From Brevundimonas mediterranea (lineage in GTDB: Bacteria; Pseudomonadota; Alphaproteobacteria; Caulobacterales; Caulobacteraceae), in the NCBI RefSeq assembly GCF_014196125.1, contig NZ_JACIDA010000002.1:496001-560000 (forward strand): a stretch of 64,000 bases of DNA, given 5' to 3'. The notes under the pieces are model-generated. The model saw only the letters and a program-made list of their open reading frames with translations, did no database searches and was not told the DNA's origin. Position 1 is the first letter of the stretch. Every line of letters begins with the position of its first letter. A program made the position numbers and the translations under genes. Shown here in pieces: positions 9,556 through 18,951 of this stretch.

Positions 9556-9995
9556 CGCCCGCCGACCCGGCCCAGCTGGCGCGACTGCATGCCCAGGCCT
9601 TCGCCGCGCCGTGGAGCGAGGCCGAGTTTGCGGACCTTCTGGGCCAGGCCGGGGTCTTCGCCGTGGTCGAACCCGACGGTTTCATCCTGGTTCGGGTCGT
9701 GCTGGACGAGGCCGAAATCCTGACCCTGGCGGTCCGGCCCGAGGCGCGCCGGGCCGGTCTGGGCGGGCGCCTGACGGGGCGGGGGGCGGTGGCCGCCGCC
9801 CAGGCCGGAGCCTCGCGTCTGTTTCTGGAGGTGGCCGAAGACAATGTCGCCGCCTGCACCCTGTACGACCGAGCCGGCTTTAGGCCCCTCGGCCGTCGCA
9901 AGGCCTATTACGCTGCGCCGGACGGGGGGAGGACCGACGCCCTGGTCCTGAGTCTGGACCTCGCGGCAGATCCTGAAAAGCCGGCGCTTCCCTGA
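9552..9995 (+). CDS. rimI: GNAT acetyltransferase RimI (ribosomal protein S18 alanine N-acetyltransferase)
   Basis: A 147-residue GNAT enzyme, annotated RimI from family and context next to tsaB. The acetyl-CoA binding segment reads VRPEARRAGLGGRL at about residues 59-72. The later LEVAEDNVAACTLYDRAGF block (about residues 95-113) is the usual C-terminal GNAT motif. Its start overlaps the tsaB stop by 4 bases, so translation is likely coupled. The natural substrate may extend beyond S18. Confidence 0.9.
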   Translation: MTPADPAQLARLHAQAFAAPWSEAEFADLLGQAGVFAVVEPDGFILVRVVLDEAEILTLAVRPEARRAGLGGRLTGRGAVAAAQAGASRLFLEVAEDNVAACTLYDRAGFRPLGRRKAYYAAPDGGRTDALVLSLDLAADPEKPALP

Positions 9996-10022
9996 AACGG
10001 TCCGACGTCCTATTCTAGGGTC

Positions 10023-10520
10023 ATGGACCGGATCGAAAAACTCTGCGCCGACCGCGGCATGCGTATGACCGAACAGCGTCGGGTGATCGCCCGGGTGCTG
10101 TCCTCGGCGGAAGATCACCCGGATGTGGAGGAGCTGTATCGCCGCGCCTCCTCGATCGATCCGCACATCTCGATCGCCACCGTCTATCGCACCGTGCGCC
10201 TGTTCGAAGAGGCGGGCGTGGTCGAGAAGCACGACTTCGGGGACGGACGCAGCCGCTATGAAGAGGCGGGCGACGATCACCACGACCACCTGATCGACAC
10301 CAAGACGGGCGAGGTGATCGAGTTCTTCGACGCCGAGATCGAGAAGCTGAAGACCGAGATCGCCGACCGGCTGGGCTTCGAACTGATCGGTCACAAGCTG
10401 GAACTGTACGGCGTGCCGATCGAGGGCGCTGAACCGTCCAAGCGCGAGGGGTTGATCTTCAAGCGCCATGCAGCCCGCGTAAACCCCGCCGATCTGCCCG
10501 CAGACGTGGATGCGGGCTGA
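10023..10520 (+). CDS. fur: Ferric uptake regulator Fur
   Basis: A 165-residue Fur-family metalloregulator. The N-terminal winged helix includes [13 protein letters not shown] and [19 protein letters not shown] (recognition helix region). The dimerisation domain carries the metal-binding stretch DDHHDHLID near residue 88. There is no C-terminal CxxC zinc pair, as is common for alphaproteobacterial Fur. It lies 27 bases after rimI and 44 bases before miaB, within one co-directional block. Fur rather than Zur or Mur is inferred from overall similarity, and the metal was not tested. Confidence 0.9.
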   Translation: MDRIEKLCADRGMRMTEQRRVIARVLSSAEDHPDVEELYRRASSIDPHISIATVYRTVRLFEEAGVVEKHDFGDGRSRYEEAGDDHHDHLIDTKTGEVIEFFDAEIEKLKTEIADRLGFELIGHKLELYGVPIEGAEPSKREGLIFKRHAARVNPADLPADVDAG

Positions 10521-10564
10521 GCCTCGGTCTTGTCGTCGCCTGTCCGGGCGATCATAAGCCCGGC

Positions 10565-11983
10565 ATGACCGAAATCCGGGTTCAAGAAGCCGAAGCGATG
10601 CTGGAGGCGCCGTCAAAGCGCCTGTTCATCAAGACCTACGGCTGTCAGATGAACGTCTATGATTCAGAGCGCATGGCCGACGTCCTGCGCCCTCTGGGCT
10701 ATGCCGTCACCGAGGACGTCCGGGCCGCCGATTTCGTCATCCTGAACACCTGCCACATCCGCGAAAAGGCGGCGGAGAAGATCTATTCCGAGCTGGGCAA
10801 GCTGCGCGAACTTCGCGACATCAAGCGCGAGACCGGCGGCGACCTGACCATCGCGGTCGCCGGCTGCGTCGCCCAGGCCGAGGGCGAAGAGATCATGAAG
10901 CGCCAGCCGGCGGTCGACATCGTCGTCGGCCCCCAGGCCTATCACCAGCTGCCGGAGCTTCTGACCCGCACGGCGCGGGCGCGGGGCGAACGGATCGGCG
11001 CCGACTTCGCTCCGGACGACAAGTTCGACGCCCTGCCCGCCGCCCGCTTCACTGCGGGTCCGACCGCCTTCCTGACGGTGCAGGAGGGCTGCGACAAGTT
11101 CTGCACCTTCTGCGTCGTGCCCTATACGCGCGGCGCCGAATGGTCGCGGCCCATGGTCTCGGTGCTGGAAGAGGCGCGGGCCCTGGCCGGGTGCGGCGTG
11201 CGCGAAGTCACCCTGCTGGGCCAGAACGTCAACGCCTATGACGGCGAACGGCCCGATGGCCGCAAGTCGAGCCTGGTTGAGCTGGCCTATGCGCTGGCCG
11301 AAATCCCCGGACTGGAGCGGATCCGCTATACCACCAGCCATCCAAACGACATGTCGGACGCCCTGATCGCGGCCCACGGCGATCTGGACGCCCTGATGCC
11401 CTATCTGCATCTGCCGGTGCAGGCGGGGTCGGACCGGATCCTGCGGCTGATGAACCGCAAGCACGGGCGTCAGAAATATTTCGACCTGATCGACCGCATC
11501 CGCGCCGCGCGACCCGACATCGCCATGGCGGGCGACTTCATCGTCGGCTTCCCCGGCGAGACGGATCGCGAGTTCGAGGACACGCTCGATCTGGTGCGGC
11601 GAGTGAACTACGCTTCGGCCTTCGCTTTCATGTATTCGCCTCGCCCAGGCACCCCCGCCGCCGGCATGGGCAAACAGGTCGAGCCGGAGGTCGCCAAGGA
11701 TCGGCTGCACGCGCTGATCGACCTGCTGACCGAACAGCAGACCGCCTTCAACGCCGCGCAGGCGGGGCGGACCCTGAATGTGCTGTTTGATCGCAAGGGC
11801 CGTCACGGCAGCCGTCGCCAAGCGGTGGGACGATCCCCATATCTTCAGTCGGTTCACGTCGATGACGCGGATCATCTGATCGGCCGGATCGTTCCGGTCG
11901 AAATCATCGCCGGCCAGCACAACAGCCTGACCGGTCGGCTTGTCGCCCCGGAAGCGGCGGCCCCAGCAGAAAAGGCCGCTTGA
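10565..11983 (+). CDS. miaB: tRNA-2-methylthio-N6-dimethylallyladenosine synthase MiaB
   Basis: A 472-residue radical-SAM methylthiotransferase that adds the 2-methylthio group to i6A37 of tRNA. The N-terminal UPF0004 domain has the three cluster cysteines in [16 protein letters not shown] and AVAGCVAQ. The radical SAM CxxxCxxC motif is GCDKFCTFC near residues 176-184. The TRAM domain closes the protein. The miaB-phoH-ybeY-lnt order is well conserved in alphaproteobacteria. The stop overlaps the phoH ATG by one base. Confidence 0.97.
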   Translation: MTEIRVQEAEAMLEAPSKRLFIKTYGCQMNVYDSERMADVLRPLGYAVTEDVRAADFVILNTCHIREKAAEKIYSELGKLRELRDIKRETGGDLTIAVAGCVAQAEGEEIMKRQPAVDIVVGPQAYHQLPELLTRTARARGERIGADFAPDDKFDALPAARFTAGPTAFLTVQEGCDKFCTFCVVPYTRGAEWSRPMVSVLEEARALAGCGVREVTLLGQNVNAYDGERPDGRKSSLVELAYALAEIPGLERIRYTTSHPNDMSDALIAAHGDLDALMPYLHLPVQAGSDRILRLMNRKHGRQKYFDLIDRIRAARPDIAMAGDFIVGFPGETDREFEDTLDLVRRVNYASAFAFMYSPRPGTPAAGMGKQVEPEVAKDRLHALIDLLTEQQTAFNAAQAGRTLNVLFDRKGRHGSRRQAVGRSPYLQSVHVDDADHLIGRIVPVEIIAGQHNSLTGRLVAPEAAAPAEKAA

Positions 11984-12969
11984 TGGCGCGAGAATCCGAG
12001 TTCGTCCCCCTGAACGACGCCGAACTGCGCGCCGTCGTCGGGCCGAACAGCCGTCACGTCGCCCTGATCGAGGACGCCTTCAAGGTGCTGGTCGAGGCGC
12101 CGGGCGGCGGGGTCTCGGTCAACGGCGGCACGCGCGACCGATCCGACGCCCGCCATGTGATCGAGGACCTCGCCAAGCGCGCGGCCCTGGGCGCCGAGGT
12201 GACCGAGGCCGATGTGCGCGCGGCCCTCGGCCAGGCGCGGGGCGGCAAGGGCACGCCGGGCATGGCGGCGGCGGGCGTGTCGCTTCCGGGCGGCAAGCGC
12301 GGCTCCATTGTGCCCAAGACCAAGGCTCAGGCCGCCTATCTGGACATGCTGGGCCGGTGCGAACTCAGCTTCGGCGTCGGCCCGGCCGGCACCGGCAAGA
12401 CCTTCCTGGCCGCCGCCTACGGCGCGTCCCTGTTGCGGCGCGGACAGGTGGACCGGCTGGTCATCACCCGTCCGGCGGTCGAGGCGGGCGAGAAACTGGG
12501 CTTCTTGCCGGGCGACCTGAACGAGAAGGTCGATCCCTATCTGGCCCCGATCTGGGAGGCGCTGAACGACATCCTCGGCGCCGAGGACGTGCAGCGCCGC
12601 CGCGACAAGGGCGAGATCGAGGCCGCCCCCATCGCCTTCATGCGCGGTCGCACCCTCAGCCACGCCTTTGTCATCGTCGATGAGGCCCAGAACACATCGC
12701 GCCTGCAGATGAAGATGGTCCTGACCCGTCTGGGCGAGGGCGCGCGGATGGTGGTGACGGGCGACCCGTCGCAGATCGACCTGCTGAACCCGCGCGATTC
12801 CGGCCTGGCCCACGCCCTGCGCATCCTCGACGGGGTCAAGGGCGTCGGCATCCTGAAGTTCGAGGCCTCGGACGTGGTGCGTCACGCCATGGTCGAGCGG
12901 ATCGTGCGCGCCTACGACGCCGACGCCGCAAAAGGGCGTCCAGCTCCGGACCTTGAAGACCCCGCATGA
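11983..12969 (+). CDS. PhoH family ATPase
   Basis: A 328-residue PhoH-like P-loop ATPase, probably with a role in RNA metabolism together with YbeY. Walker A is [11 protein letters not shown] near residues 128-138. Walker B is the FVIVDEAQN block near residue 227. I chose the ATG at 11983, which overlaps the miaB stop as ATGATG-type coupling. The in-frame TTG at 11980 would add one residue. The end overlaps ybeY by 4 bases (ATGA). Confidence 0.93.
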   Translation: MARESEFVPLNDAELRAVVGPNSRHVALIEDAFKVLVEAPGGGVSVNGGTRDRSDARHVIEDLAKRAALGAEVTEADVRAALGQARGGKGTPGMAAAGVSLPGGKRGSIVPKTKAQAAYLDMLGRCELSFGVGPAGTGKTFLAAAYGASLLRRGQVDRLVITRPAVEAGEKLGFLPGDLNEKVDPYLAPIWEALNDILGAEDVQRRRDKGEIEAAPIAFMRGRTLSHAFVIVDEAQNTSRLQMKMVLTRLGEGARMVVTGDPSQIDLLNPRDSGLAHALRILDGVKGVGILKFEASDVVRHAMVERIVRAYDADAAKGRPAPDLEDPA

Positions 12970-13430
12970 TCGAGATCGAAGTCGAGGCCCAGGCCTGGAC
13001 CGGCGCCCTGCCGGAAACCGAGGCCGTGGTGACGAAGGCGGCCGAGGCCGCGCTTGGCGCCGTCGCGGGCGATGTGGTCGTACTTCTGACCGACGACGAG
13101 GCGGTGCGGGAACTGAACGCCCGGTTCCGTGACAAGGACCGGCCGACCAATGTCCTGTCTTTTCCCGCGCCCGAAAGCGCCGCCCCGCACCTGGGCGACA
13201 TCGTCCTGGCCTACGGCGTCTGTGCATCCGAAGCCCAGGCCCAGGGCAAGTCCCTGTCAGACCATCTGAGCCATCTGATCGTCCACGGCGTCCTGCATCT
13301 TCTGGGGCGTGACCACGAGGACGACGCCGAGGCCGAGGAAATGGAGGCCGAGGAGCGCGAGATCCTGGCCGAACTGGGCGTCGCCGATCCCTATGCCGCC
13401 GAATCCGCTGACCTTGGGCAGGACGTTTGA
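12966..13430 (+). CDS. ybeY: Endoribonuclease YbeY (rRNA maturation factor)
   Basis: A 154-residue single-strand endoribonuclease involved in 16S rRNA 3' end maturation and ribosome quality control. The zinc-binding signature HLIVHGVLHLLGRDH (three His) is intact at about residues 101-115. It overlaps phoH by 4 bases upstream. Lnt starts within 3 bases of its stop. In many relatives a CorC/HlyC-type gene lies between ybeY and lnt, but none is present here. Confidence 0.95.
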   Translation: MIEIEVEAQAWTGALPETEAVVTKAAEAALGAVAGDVVVLLTDDEAVRELNARFRDKDRPTNVLSFPAPESAAPHLGDIVLAYGVCASEAQAQGKSLSDHLSHLIVHGVLHLLGRDHEDDAEAEEMEAEEREILAELGVADPYAAESADLGQDV

Positions 13431-13432
13431 TC

Positions 13433-15070
13433 ATGTTTCCCGACGCCGCCCTGGACCGGTTCGCCGCCCGTATCCGCGCCCTGCCCGAGCGGCGGCGCGC
13501 CCTGACCTGGCGGTTGATCCGCATCGGCCTGGCCCTGATGGCCGGGGCGGGAACAGCCCTGGCCCATCCGCCGTTCGGCGTCCTGATCGGCCTTTTGGGT
13601 TATCCGCTGCTGATGATCCTGGCCGAGCGCTCGGACACGGTGCGCGGCGCCTTCTGGATGGGTTGGCTGGCCGGTTTCACCTATTTCTTCATCGGCTGCT
13701 GGTGGGTGGCCGAGGCCTTTTTCGTCAATCCGGAACAGGCCTGGATGGCGCCCTTCGCCGCCAGCCTGCTGCCCGCCGGGATCGGCCTGTTCTGGGGGAC
13801 CGCCTGCGCCCTTTATCGCCGGCTCGCCCCCGTCGGGGTGGTCCGGGTCCTGCTGTTCGCCGCCCTGTTCTGCGCCGCCGAATGGCTGCGCGGCCATGTG
13901 CTGACCGGTTTTCCCTGGAACCCAGCCGGGGCGACTTGGCGGGCAGGGGGCGGCATGTCGCAATTCGCCTCGGTCGTCGGCGTCTATGGACTGAGCCTCG
14001 TCACGCTCGCGGCCACCGCCGCCCTGGCCCCTCTGGTCGGCCCCGGCGCGGCGCGCAGCCGTCTGATCTCGGCAGGACTGGGTGTCCTGGCCCTGGTTTC
14101 GGCGGGCGTCTTCGGCGCCGTGCGGCTGGCGCAGGCCGATCTGCAGTTCACCGACACCCTGGTCCGTCTGGTCCAGGCCGATGTGAAACAGGAGACGAAA
14201 TGGTCGCCCGAGGCCTATCGCTCCATCGTGGATCGCTATGTGGCCCTGACCGGCCAGCCCGGCGCCCGGGTTCCGGATGTCGTGGTCTGGCCCGAGGGCG
14301 CCCTGCCGGCTTCGGCCAACGAGGTTTTCGCCTCGACAGATGCGATGGCCATCGCCGGCGCCCTGCGGCCGGGGCAGACCCTGTTGATGGGGCTGGCGCG
14401 CGGCGAGGCGGATCTGACGGCGCCGGGAGGCGGCCGCTATTACAACAGTCTGTTCGCCCTGGCCGACGAAGGCGGGCCCGGCCTTCGGATCGCCGCCGTC
14501 TATGACAAGCACCGGTTGGTCCCGTTCGGCGAATATCTGCCGCTGGGTTCGGTCATGACCGCCATCGGCCTGCGCAGTCTGGTGCATATGCCCAGTGATT
14601 TCACCGCCGGGCCGACCCCGGCGCCGATCCAGATTCCAGGCGCGCCGCCGGTCCAGGTGCTGATCTGCTATGAAAGCCTCTATCCAGGCTTCACCCCCGG
14701 CGCGGCGGGTCGGCCGGACTGGATCGTCAACGCCTCCAACGACGCCTGGTTCGGGGCGACCTCGGGTCCCCGCCAGCATCTGAACCTGGCCAGCTACCGC
14801 GCCATCGAAACCGGACTGCCCATCGCCCGAGCGACGCCGACGGGAATTTCGGCCATGATCGACCCCTGGGGCCGGATCGTGGACGGGCAGCGTCTGGACC
14901 CCGGCGTCATGGGGGTGATCGACGCTCCTCTGCCGCGCCCGACCGGCGTCACCCCCTATGGACGACTGGGCGACTGGCCTTTCCTGGCGGCCCTGCTGGC
15001 CGCCGGGCTCGCCGGCTTGTGGCCGCTGATTCTAAGAACTAGGCTTCGCCCGAATCGGTCAGTGATTTGA
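13433..15070 (+). CDS. lnt: Apolipoprotein N-acyltransferase
   Basis: A 545-residue inner-membrane enzyme that N-acylates the lipid-modified cysteine of lipoproteins. Six or so membrane helices occupy the first 220 residues. A nitrilase-type domain follows with the expected Glu-Lys-Cys triad: the Glu in VVWPEGALP, the Lys in YDKHRLVPFGEY and the Cys in VLICYESLYP. I chose the ATG at 13433. A TTG at 13427 overlapping the ybeY stop would add two residues. Lipoprotein candidates in the window include the genes at 44479 and 45050. Confidence 0.95.
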   Translation: MFPDAALDRFAARIRALPERRRALTWRLIRIGLALMAGAGTALAHPPFGVLIGLLGYPLLMILAERSDTVRGAFWMGWLAGFTYFFIGCWWVAEAFFVNPEQAWMAPFAASLLPAGIGLFWGTACALYRRLAPVGVVRVLLFAALFCAAEWLRGHVLTGFPWNPAGATWRAGGGMSQFASVVGVYGLSLVTLAATAALAPLVGPGAARSRLISAGLGVLALVSAGVFGAVRLAQADLQFTDTLVRLVQADVKQETKWSPEAYRSIVDRYVALTGQPGARVPDVVVWPEGALPASANEVFASTDAMAIAGALRPGQTLLMGLARGEADLTAPGGGRYYNSLFALADEGGPGLRIAAVYDKHRLVPFGEYLPLGSVMTAIGLRSLVHMPSDFTAGPTPAPIQIPGAPPVQVLICYESLYPGFTPGAAGRPDWIVNASNDAWFGATSGPRQHLNLASYRAIETGLPIARATPTGISAMIDPWGRIVDGQRLDPGVMGVIDAPLPRPTGVTPYGRLGDWPFLAALLAAGLAGLWPLILRTRLRPNRSVI

Positions 15071-15085
15071 GTGGGCGGGGACGGC

Positions 15086-15499
15086 ATGGCGCGTGAGAAG
15101 CTCGAGGAGCCGCATCCCGTCGATCGCCACGTCGGCCGCCGCGTTCAGGAAAAACGCCTTGATCTGGGACTGACCCAGACCGCCCTGGCCCGCGCGGTCG
15201 GTGTCAGCTTCCAGCAGGTCCAGAAGTACGAGAAGGGCGCAAACCGCGTCTCGGCGTCGAAGCTGTTCGAGATGGCCGAGTTCATGAAGGTGGACATCCC
15301 CTTCTTCTTCCAGGGTTTCCACGACGCCCAGCCGGGCGTGGGTGAAGAAGAGGCGCCCGGCTTCGACCACGAGCACAAGCCGACGAAACACAGTGTCGAG
15401 ATCGCCCGCCTGGCCCCGCGCCTGCCGGCCCGGAACCAGAAGCTGATCCTGGACATGATGCGCGAAATGCTGGGCGAGGGCGCCGACAAGCCGGGCTGA
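15086..15499 (+). CDS. XRE-family transcriptional regulator (second SinR-like copy)
   Basis: A 137-residue regulator with a helix-turn-helix at about residues 15-75 (LTQTALARAVGVSFQQVQKY). It ends in a Lys/Arg-rich helix (LILDMMREMLGEG). It is paralogous to the gene at 8457. I chose the ATG at 15086 because GGCGGGGA lies just upstream. A GTG at 15071, directly after the lnt stop, would add 5 residues. A regulator of this type follows lnt in many alphaproteobacteria, usually followed by metK. Here a gene on the other strand follows instead. Confidence 0.87.
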   Translation: MAREKLEEPHPVDRHVGRRVQEKRLDLGLTQTALARAVGVSFQQVQKYEKGANRVSASKLFEMAEFMKVDIPFFFQGFHDAQPGVGEEEAPGFDHEHKPTKHSVEIARLAPRLPARNQKLILDMMREMLGEGADKPG

Positions 15500-15505
15500 G
15501 CCCGA

Positions 15506-15985
15506 TCATCCGACGGCCGTGATCTCCACCGACTGTCCCGCCACTACGGCTTCGTCCCCGACCCGCTTGCCCAGCAGGGCGCGGGCCAGCGGCGAGACAT
15601 GGCTGACCGAGCCCTTGGCCGGATCCGCCTCGTCCTCGCCGACGATCCGCCAGGTCTGGACCCGGCCGTCCTCGCGTTCGATGGAGACTGAACCGCCGAA
15701 GCGCACTCCGCCGTCGTCTGCGGTGGGCTCCTGCAGTTGGGCGGAGGCGCGGCGGGCGGACCAGTAGCGCAGATCCCGCGTCGCGCGCGCCATGGCGGTT
15801 CGGTCGCTTTCGATCGAGCCCTTCACCTGGGCGGCGGTATAGGCGGCGCGGGCGGCGGCCAGTTCGGCTTCGATCAGGGCCAGGCCTTCGGGCGTGACCA
15901 GATTGGGGTGGGGCGAGATCGGCCGGTCCGCCAGGTCGGCGGCGGTGGCTTCCAGATCTTCTTCTCGGGTGAATGCAACGCTCAT
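15506..15985 (-). CDS. GreA/GreB family transcription elongation factor
   Basis: A 159-residue Gre-type protein. The N-terminal coiled coil (about residues 30-75) includes VTPEGLALIEAEL, like the coil of GreA that reaches the RNA polymerase active site. The C-terminal FKBP-like domain ends with SPLARALLGKRVGDEA, a strong Gre signature. It may cleave backtracked RNA or be a Gre-like modulator. The canonical greA may be elsewhere. The stop lies 6 bases from the convergent XRE stop, and the start is divergent from the flavoprotein at 16049. Confidence 0.85.
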   Translation of the reverse strand: MSVAFTREEDLEATAADLADRPISPHPNLVTPEGLALIEAELAAARAAYTAAQVKGSIESDRTAMARATRDLRYWSARRASAQLQEPTADDGGVRFGGSVSIEREDGRVQTWRIVGEDEADPAKGSVSHVSPLARALLGKRVGDEAVVAGQSVEITAVG

Positions 15986-16048
15986 GGTTCGGAACATAGG
16001 GACCCGCGTCCCTATAGCCAGCGTCGCCGCGAGCGGGCAAAGCGGGGG

Positions 16049-17263
16049 ATGACCCAATCCAAACGTCAAGTTCATGTCATCGGCGCCGGCCCCGCGGGAC
16101 TGATGGCGGCTGAACGCCTCGCCCAGGCGGGTCTGAACATTGTGGTTCACGAGCGGATGCCGTCCGTCGCGCGCAAATTCTTGATGGCCGGTCGCGGCGG
16201 GTTGAATCTGACCCATTCCGAGCCGCTGGACCGGTTCCTGACCCGCTATGGCCCGGCCCAGGCGTCGGTCTCGCGTTGGATCGACGCCTTCACGCCCGCC
16301 GACCTGACCGCCTGGGTCGAGGGTCTGGGCCAGCCCACCTTCGTCGGCTCCAGCGGGCGGGTGTTTCCCGACGCGATGAAGACGTCGCCCTTGCTGCGAG
16401 CCTGGCTGGCGCGGCTGGAGGGTCTGGGCGTCGAGATCCGCACCCGGTCGCGCTGGACGGGCTGGCGGGATGGGACTCTGGTGTTCGAGACCCCGGACGG
16501 AGAACGGTTGGAACGGCCGGACGCCGTGGTCCTGGCCCTGGGGGGCGCCAGCTGGCCGCGCCTGGGTTCGGACGGCGCCTGGAAGCCCTGGCTTGAGGGC
16601 GCCGGGGTCGCCGTCGCGCCCTTCCGCCCCGCCAATGTCGGCTTCGACCTCGCCTGGTCGCCGCTGTTCCGTGATCGGTTCGCCGGCCAGCCGCTGAAGG
16701 GCGTCGCCGTGACCCATGGGAACAAGACAGCGCGCGGCGAGGCCATGATCGCGCGGTACGGCCTCGAAGGCGGCGCCATCTACGCCCTGTCGGCCGCGCT
16801 GCGGACGTCGGTAGAGACGGACGGTCAGGCTGATGTCCGGATCGATCTGAAGCCTGATGTCGCGGTCGGCAAGCTGACCGACCGGCTGTCGAAACCCCGG
16901 GGCAAGGCCAGCCTGTCCAACCATCTGCGCAAGGTTGTGGGGCTTGAGCCGGTCGCCGTCGCCCTGCTGTATGAAGTCGGCCCCCTGCCGGTTTCGCCGC
17001 GCGCCCTGGCCGAGCGGATCAAGGCCATGCCGTTGACGCTGAAGGGCGTTCAGGGGCTGGAGCGCGCGATCTCTTCCGCCGGCGGGGTGGCGCTGGAGGG
17101 CGTCGACAAAAGGCTGATGCTCACCGCCCGACCGGGCGTCTTCGTCGCCGGCGAGATGCTGGACTGGGAGGCGCCGACCGGCGGCTACCTGCTTCAGGCC
17201 AGCTTCGCATCCGGCGTCCAGGCGGCGCGCGGCCTTATGGCCTGGCTCGACAGCCGGGACTGA
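16049..17263 (+). CDS. NAD(P)/FAD-dependent oxidoreductase, HI0933/TIGR03862-like flavoprotein
   Basis: A 404-residue flavoprotein with an N-terminal dinucleotide-binding motif HVIGAGPAGLMAAERLAQAG at about residues 9-28. The block KFLMAGRGGLNLTHSEP near residue 48 is diagnostic of the HI0933-like family. The C-terminus has FVAGEMLDWEAPTGGYLLQ, the second FAD contact region of that family. The substrate is unknown for the family. I chose the ATG at 16049, where the family begins. The longer frame upstream overlaps the divergent Gre gene. Confidence 0.88.
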   Translation: MTQSKRQVHVIGAGPAGLMAAERLAQAGLNIVVHERMPSVARKFLMAGRGGLNLTHSEPLDRFLTRYGPAQASVSRWIDAFTPADLTAWVEGLGQPTFVGSSGRVFPDAMKTSPLLRAWLARLEGLGVEIRTRSRWTGWRDGTLVFETPDGERLERPDAVVLALGGASWPRLGSDGAWKPWLEGAGVAVAPFRPANVGFDLAWSPLFRDRFAGQPLKGVAVTHGNKTARGEAMIARYGLEGGAIYALSAALRTSVETDGQADVRIDLKPDVAVGKLTDRLSKPRGKASLSNHLRKVVGLEPVAVALLYEVGPLPVSPRALAERIKAMPLTLKGVQGLERAISSAGGVALEGVDKRLMLTARPGVFVAGEMLDWEAPTGGYLLQASFASGVQAARGLMAWLDSRD

Positions 17264-17307
17264 CGCGGGCAGGGTTGAACCCCCCGCCATTCTGGAGCTC
17301 TCCCCCG

Positions 17308-18951
17308 ATGCGCCACGCCCTGCCCGCCGTTTCCGCCCTCGCCCTGATCATCGCCAGTTCCTCTGCGACCGCGCAGGATAAGCCTGACATCAATGCGTCG
17401 CGGATGAATGAGGCCGTGCGCGTTCTGGCGTCGGACGAATTCGAAGGCCGCGCCCCCGCATCGGCGGGCGAGGAAAAGACGGTCGCCTGGCTGGTGGAGC
17501 AGTTCCGCGCCGCCGGGGCCGAGGGCGGTGGACCGGACGGGGCCTTCGTCCAGGTCGCCCATCTGTCGCGCACGCGCCAGGACGGCCCCGCCGCCATCTC
17601 CGCCCAGGTCGGCGACCGCGCCCTGGTTCTGGAACGTGGAGCGGACGTCCTGGTCTCCAGCGACCGCCCCACCGACCATATCACCGTGACCGACGCCCCC
17701 GTCGTCTTCGTCGGCTATGGCGCGACTGCGCCCGAGCGCCAGTGGGACGATTTCAAGGACGTGGACGTGCGGGGCAAGGTCATCGTCGTCCTGGTCAATG
17801 ATCCGGATTTCGAAGCGCCGGCCGGCGATCCGGTGGCCGGCAAGTTCGACGACAAGGCCATGACCTTCTACGGTCGCTGGACCTACAAATTCCTCGAAGC
17901 GGGCCGTCGCGGCGCGGCCGGCGTGCTGGTGGTGCATGAGACGGCCGGCGCCGGCTACGGCTGGTCGGTGCTGCAGAATTCGTCGGCCGCGCCCAAGTTC
18001 GACATCGTCCGCGTCGATCCGAACGCCGAGCGCGCCCCTTTCCAGGGCTGGATCCAGCGCGCCAAGGCCGAGGAACTGTTCACCGCCGCCGGCCTGGACT
18101 TCGCCACCCTGAAGGACAGCGCCCGTCGCGCCGATTTCCGTCCCATCGTCCTGCCGGGGATGACGATGAGCGTCGATTTCGGACAGATCGCCGACCGGGT
18201 GGAAACCAAGAACGTCATCGCCCGCATACCCGGCTCCGAACGACCCAATGAGACCGTCATGTACGGCGCCCACTGGGACGGTTACGGCGTGGGCACGCCC
18301 GATGCCTCGGGCGACACGATCTATAATGCGGCCGTGGACAATGCGACCGGGGTGGCGGCCCTGCTGGAGCTGGCCCACGCCTTCGCCGATGCGCCGCGTC
18401 CGAAACGTTCGGTGGTCTTCGCCGCCTGGTCGGGCGAGGAGGCGGGCTTGCTGGGTTCGACCTATTACGCGGCCAATCCGGTCTGGCCGCTGGAGACGAC
18501 CGTGGCCAACATCAATGTCGACAGCCTGCTGCCGGGAACGGAGATCGACCCCAATGTCGTCGTCATCGGCAAGGGCAAGAACCAGCTGGACGAGGTTCTG
18601 GCCCGCCATGCGACCGCGACCGGCCGCACCCTGATCGCCGATCCCGCGCCCCAGGCCGGCGCCTTCTATCGCTCGGACCACTTCCCCCTGGCCCTGAAGG
18701 GCGTGCCGGCCCTGTTCCCGGCCGCCGGCTTCACCGGCGCCAGCGCCGCCAGCCGCGACTATGTCCAGAACCGCTATCACCAGCCGTCGGACGAATGGGA
18801 TGCGACCTGGCGCATGGACGCCGCCGCTGCGGATGTGGCCCTGATCTACGCCGTCGGCCGCGACCTGGCCCAGTCCGACGTCTGGCCCGAATGGAACCCC
18901 GGCGCCGAGTTCGGCCCCGCGCGGGATCAGTCCAAGGCTCTGCGGCCCTAA
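17308..18951 (+). CDS. Secreted M28 family zinc peptidase (first of two)
   Basis: A 547-residue predicted exported aminopeptidase. A signal peptide (about residues 1-23, ending SATAQ) is followed by a PA-like insert and a catalytic M28 domain. The five expected zinc or catalytic positions can be read: YGAHWDG, AVDNATG, SGEEAG, NINVDS and RSDHFP. It is therefore likely active, in the periplasm or outside the cell. I chose the ATG at 17308 for the signal peptide and a GGAG 11 bases upstream. Its TAA overlaps the divL stop on the other strand by 3 bases. Confidence 0.9.
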   Translation: MRHALPAVSALALIIASSSATAQDKPDINASRMNEAVRVLASDEFEGRAPASAGEEKTVAWLVEQFRAAGAEGGGPDGAFVQVAHLSRTRQDGPAAISAQVGDRALVLERGADVLVSSDRPTDHITVTDAPVVFVGYGATAPERQWDDFKDVDVRGKVIVVLVNDPDFEAPAGDPVAGKFDDKAMTFYGRWTYKFLEAGRRGAAGVLVVHETAGAGYGWSVLQNSSAAPKFDIVRVDPNAERAPFQGWIQRAKAEELFTAAGLDFATLKDSARRADFRPIVLPGMTMSVDFGQIADRVETKNVIARIPGSERPNETVMYGAHWDGYGVGTPDASGDTIYNAAVDNATGVAALLELAHAFADAPRPKRSVVFAAWSGEEAGLLGSTYYAANPVWPLETTVANINVDSLLPGTEIDPNVVVIGKGKNQLDEVLARHATATGRTLIADPAPQAGAFYRSDHFPLALKGVPALFPAAGFTGASAASRDYVQNRYHQPSDEWDATWRMDAAAADVALIYAVGRDLAQSDVWPEWNPGAEFGPARDQSKALRP

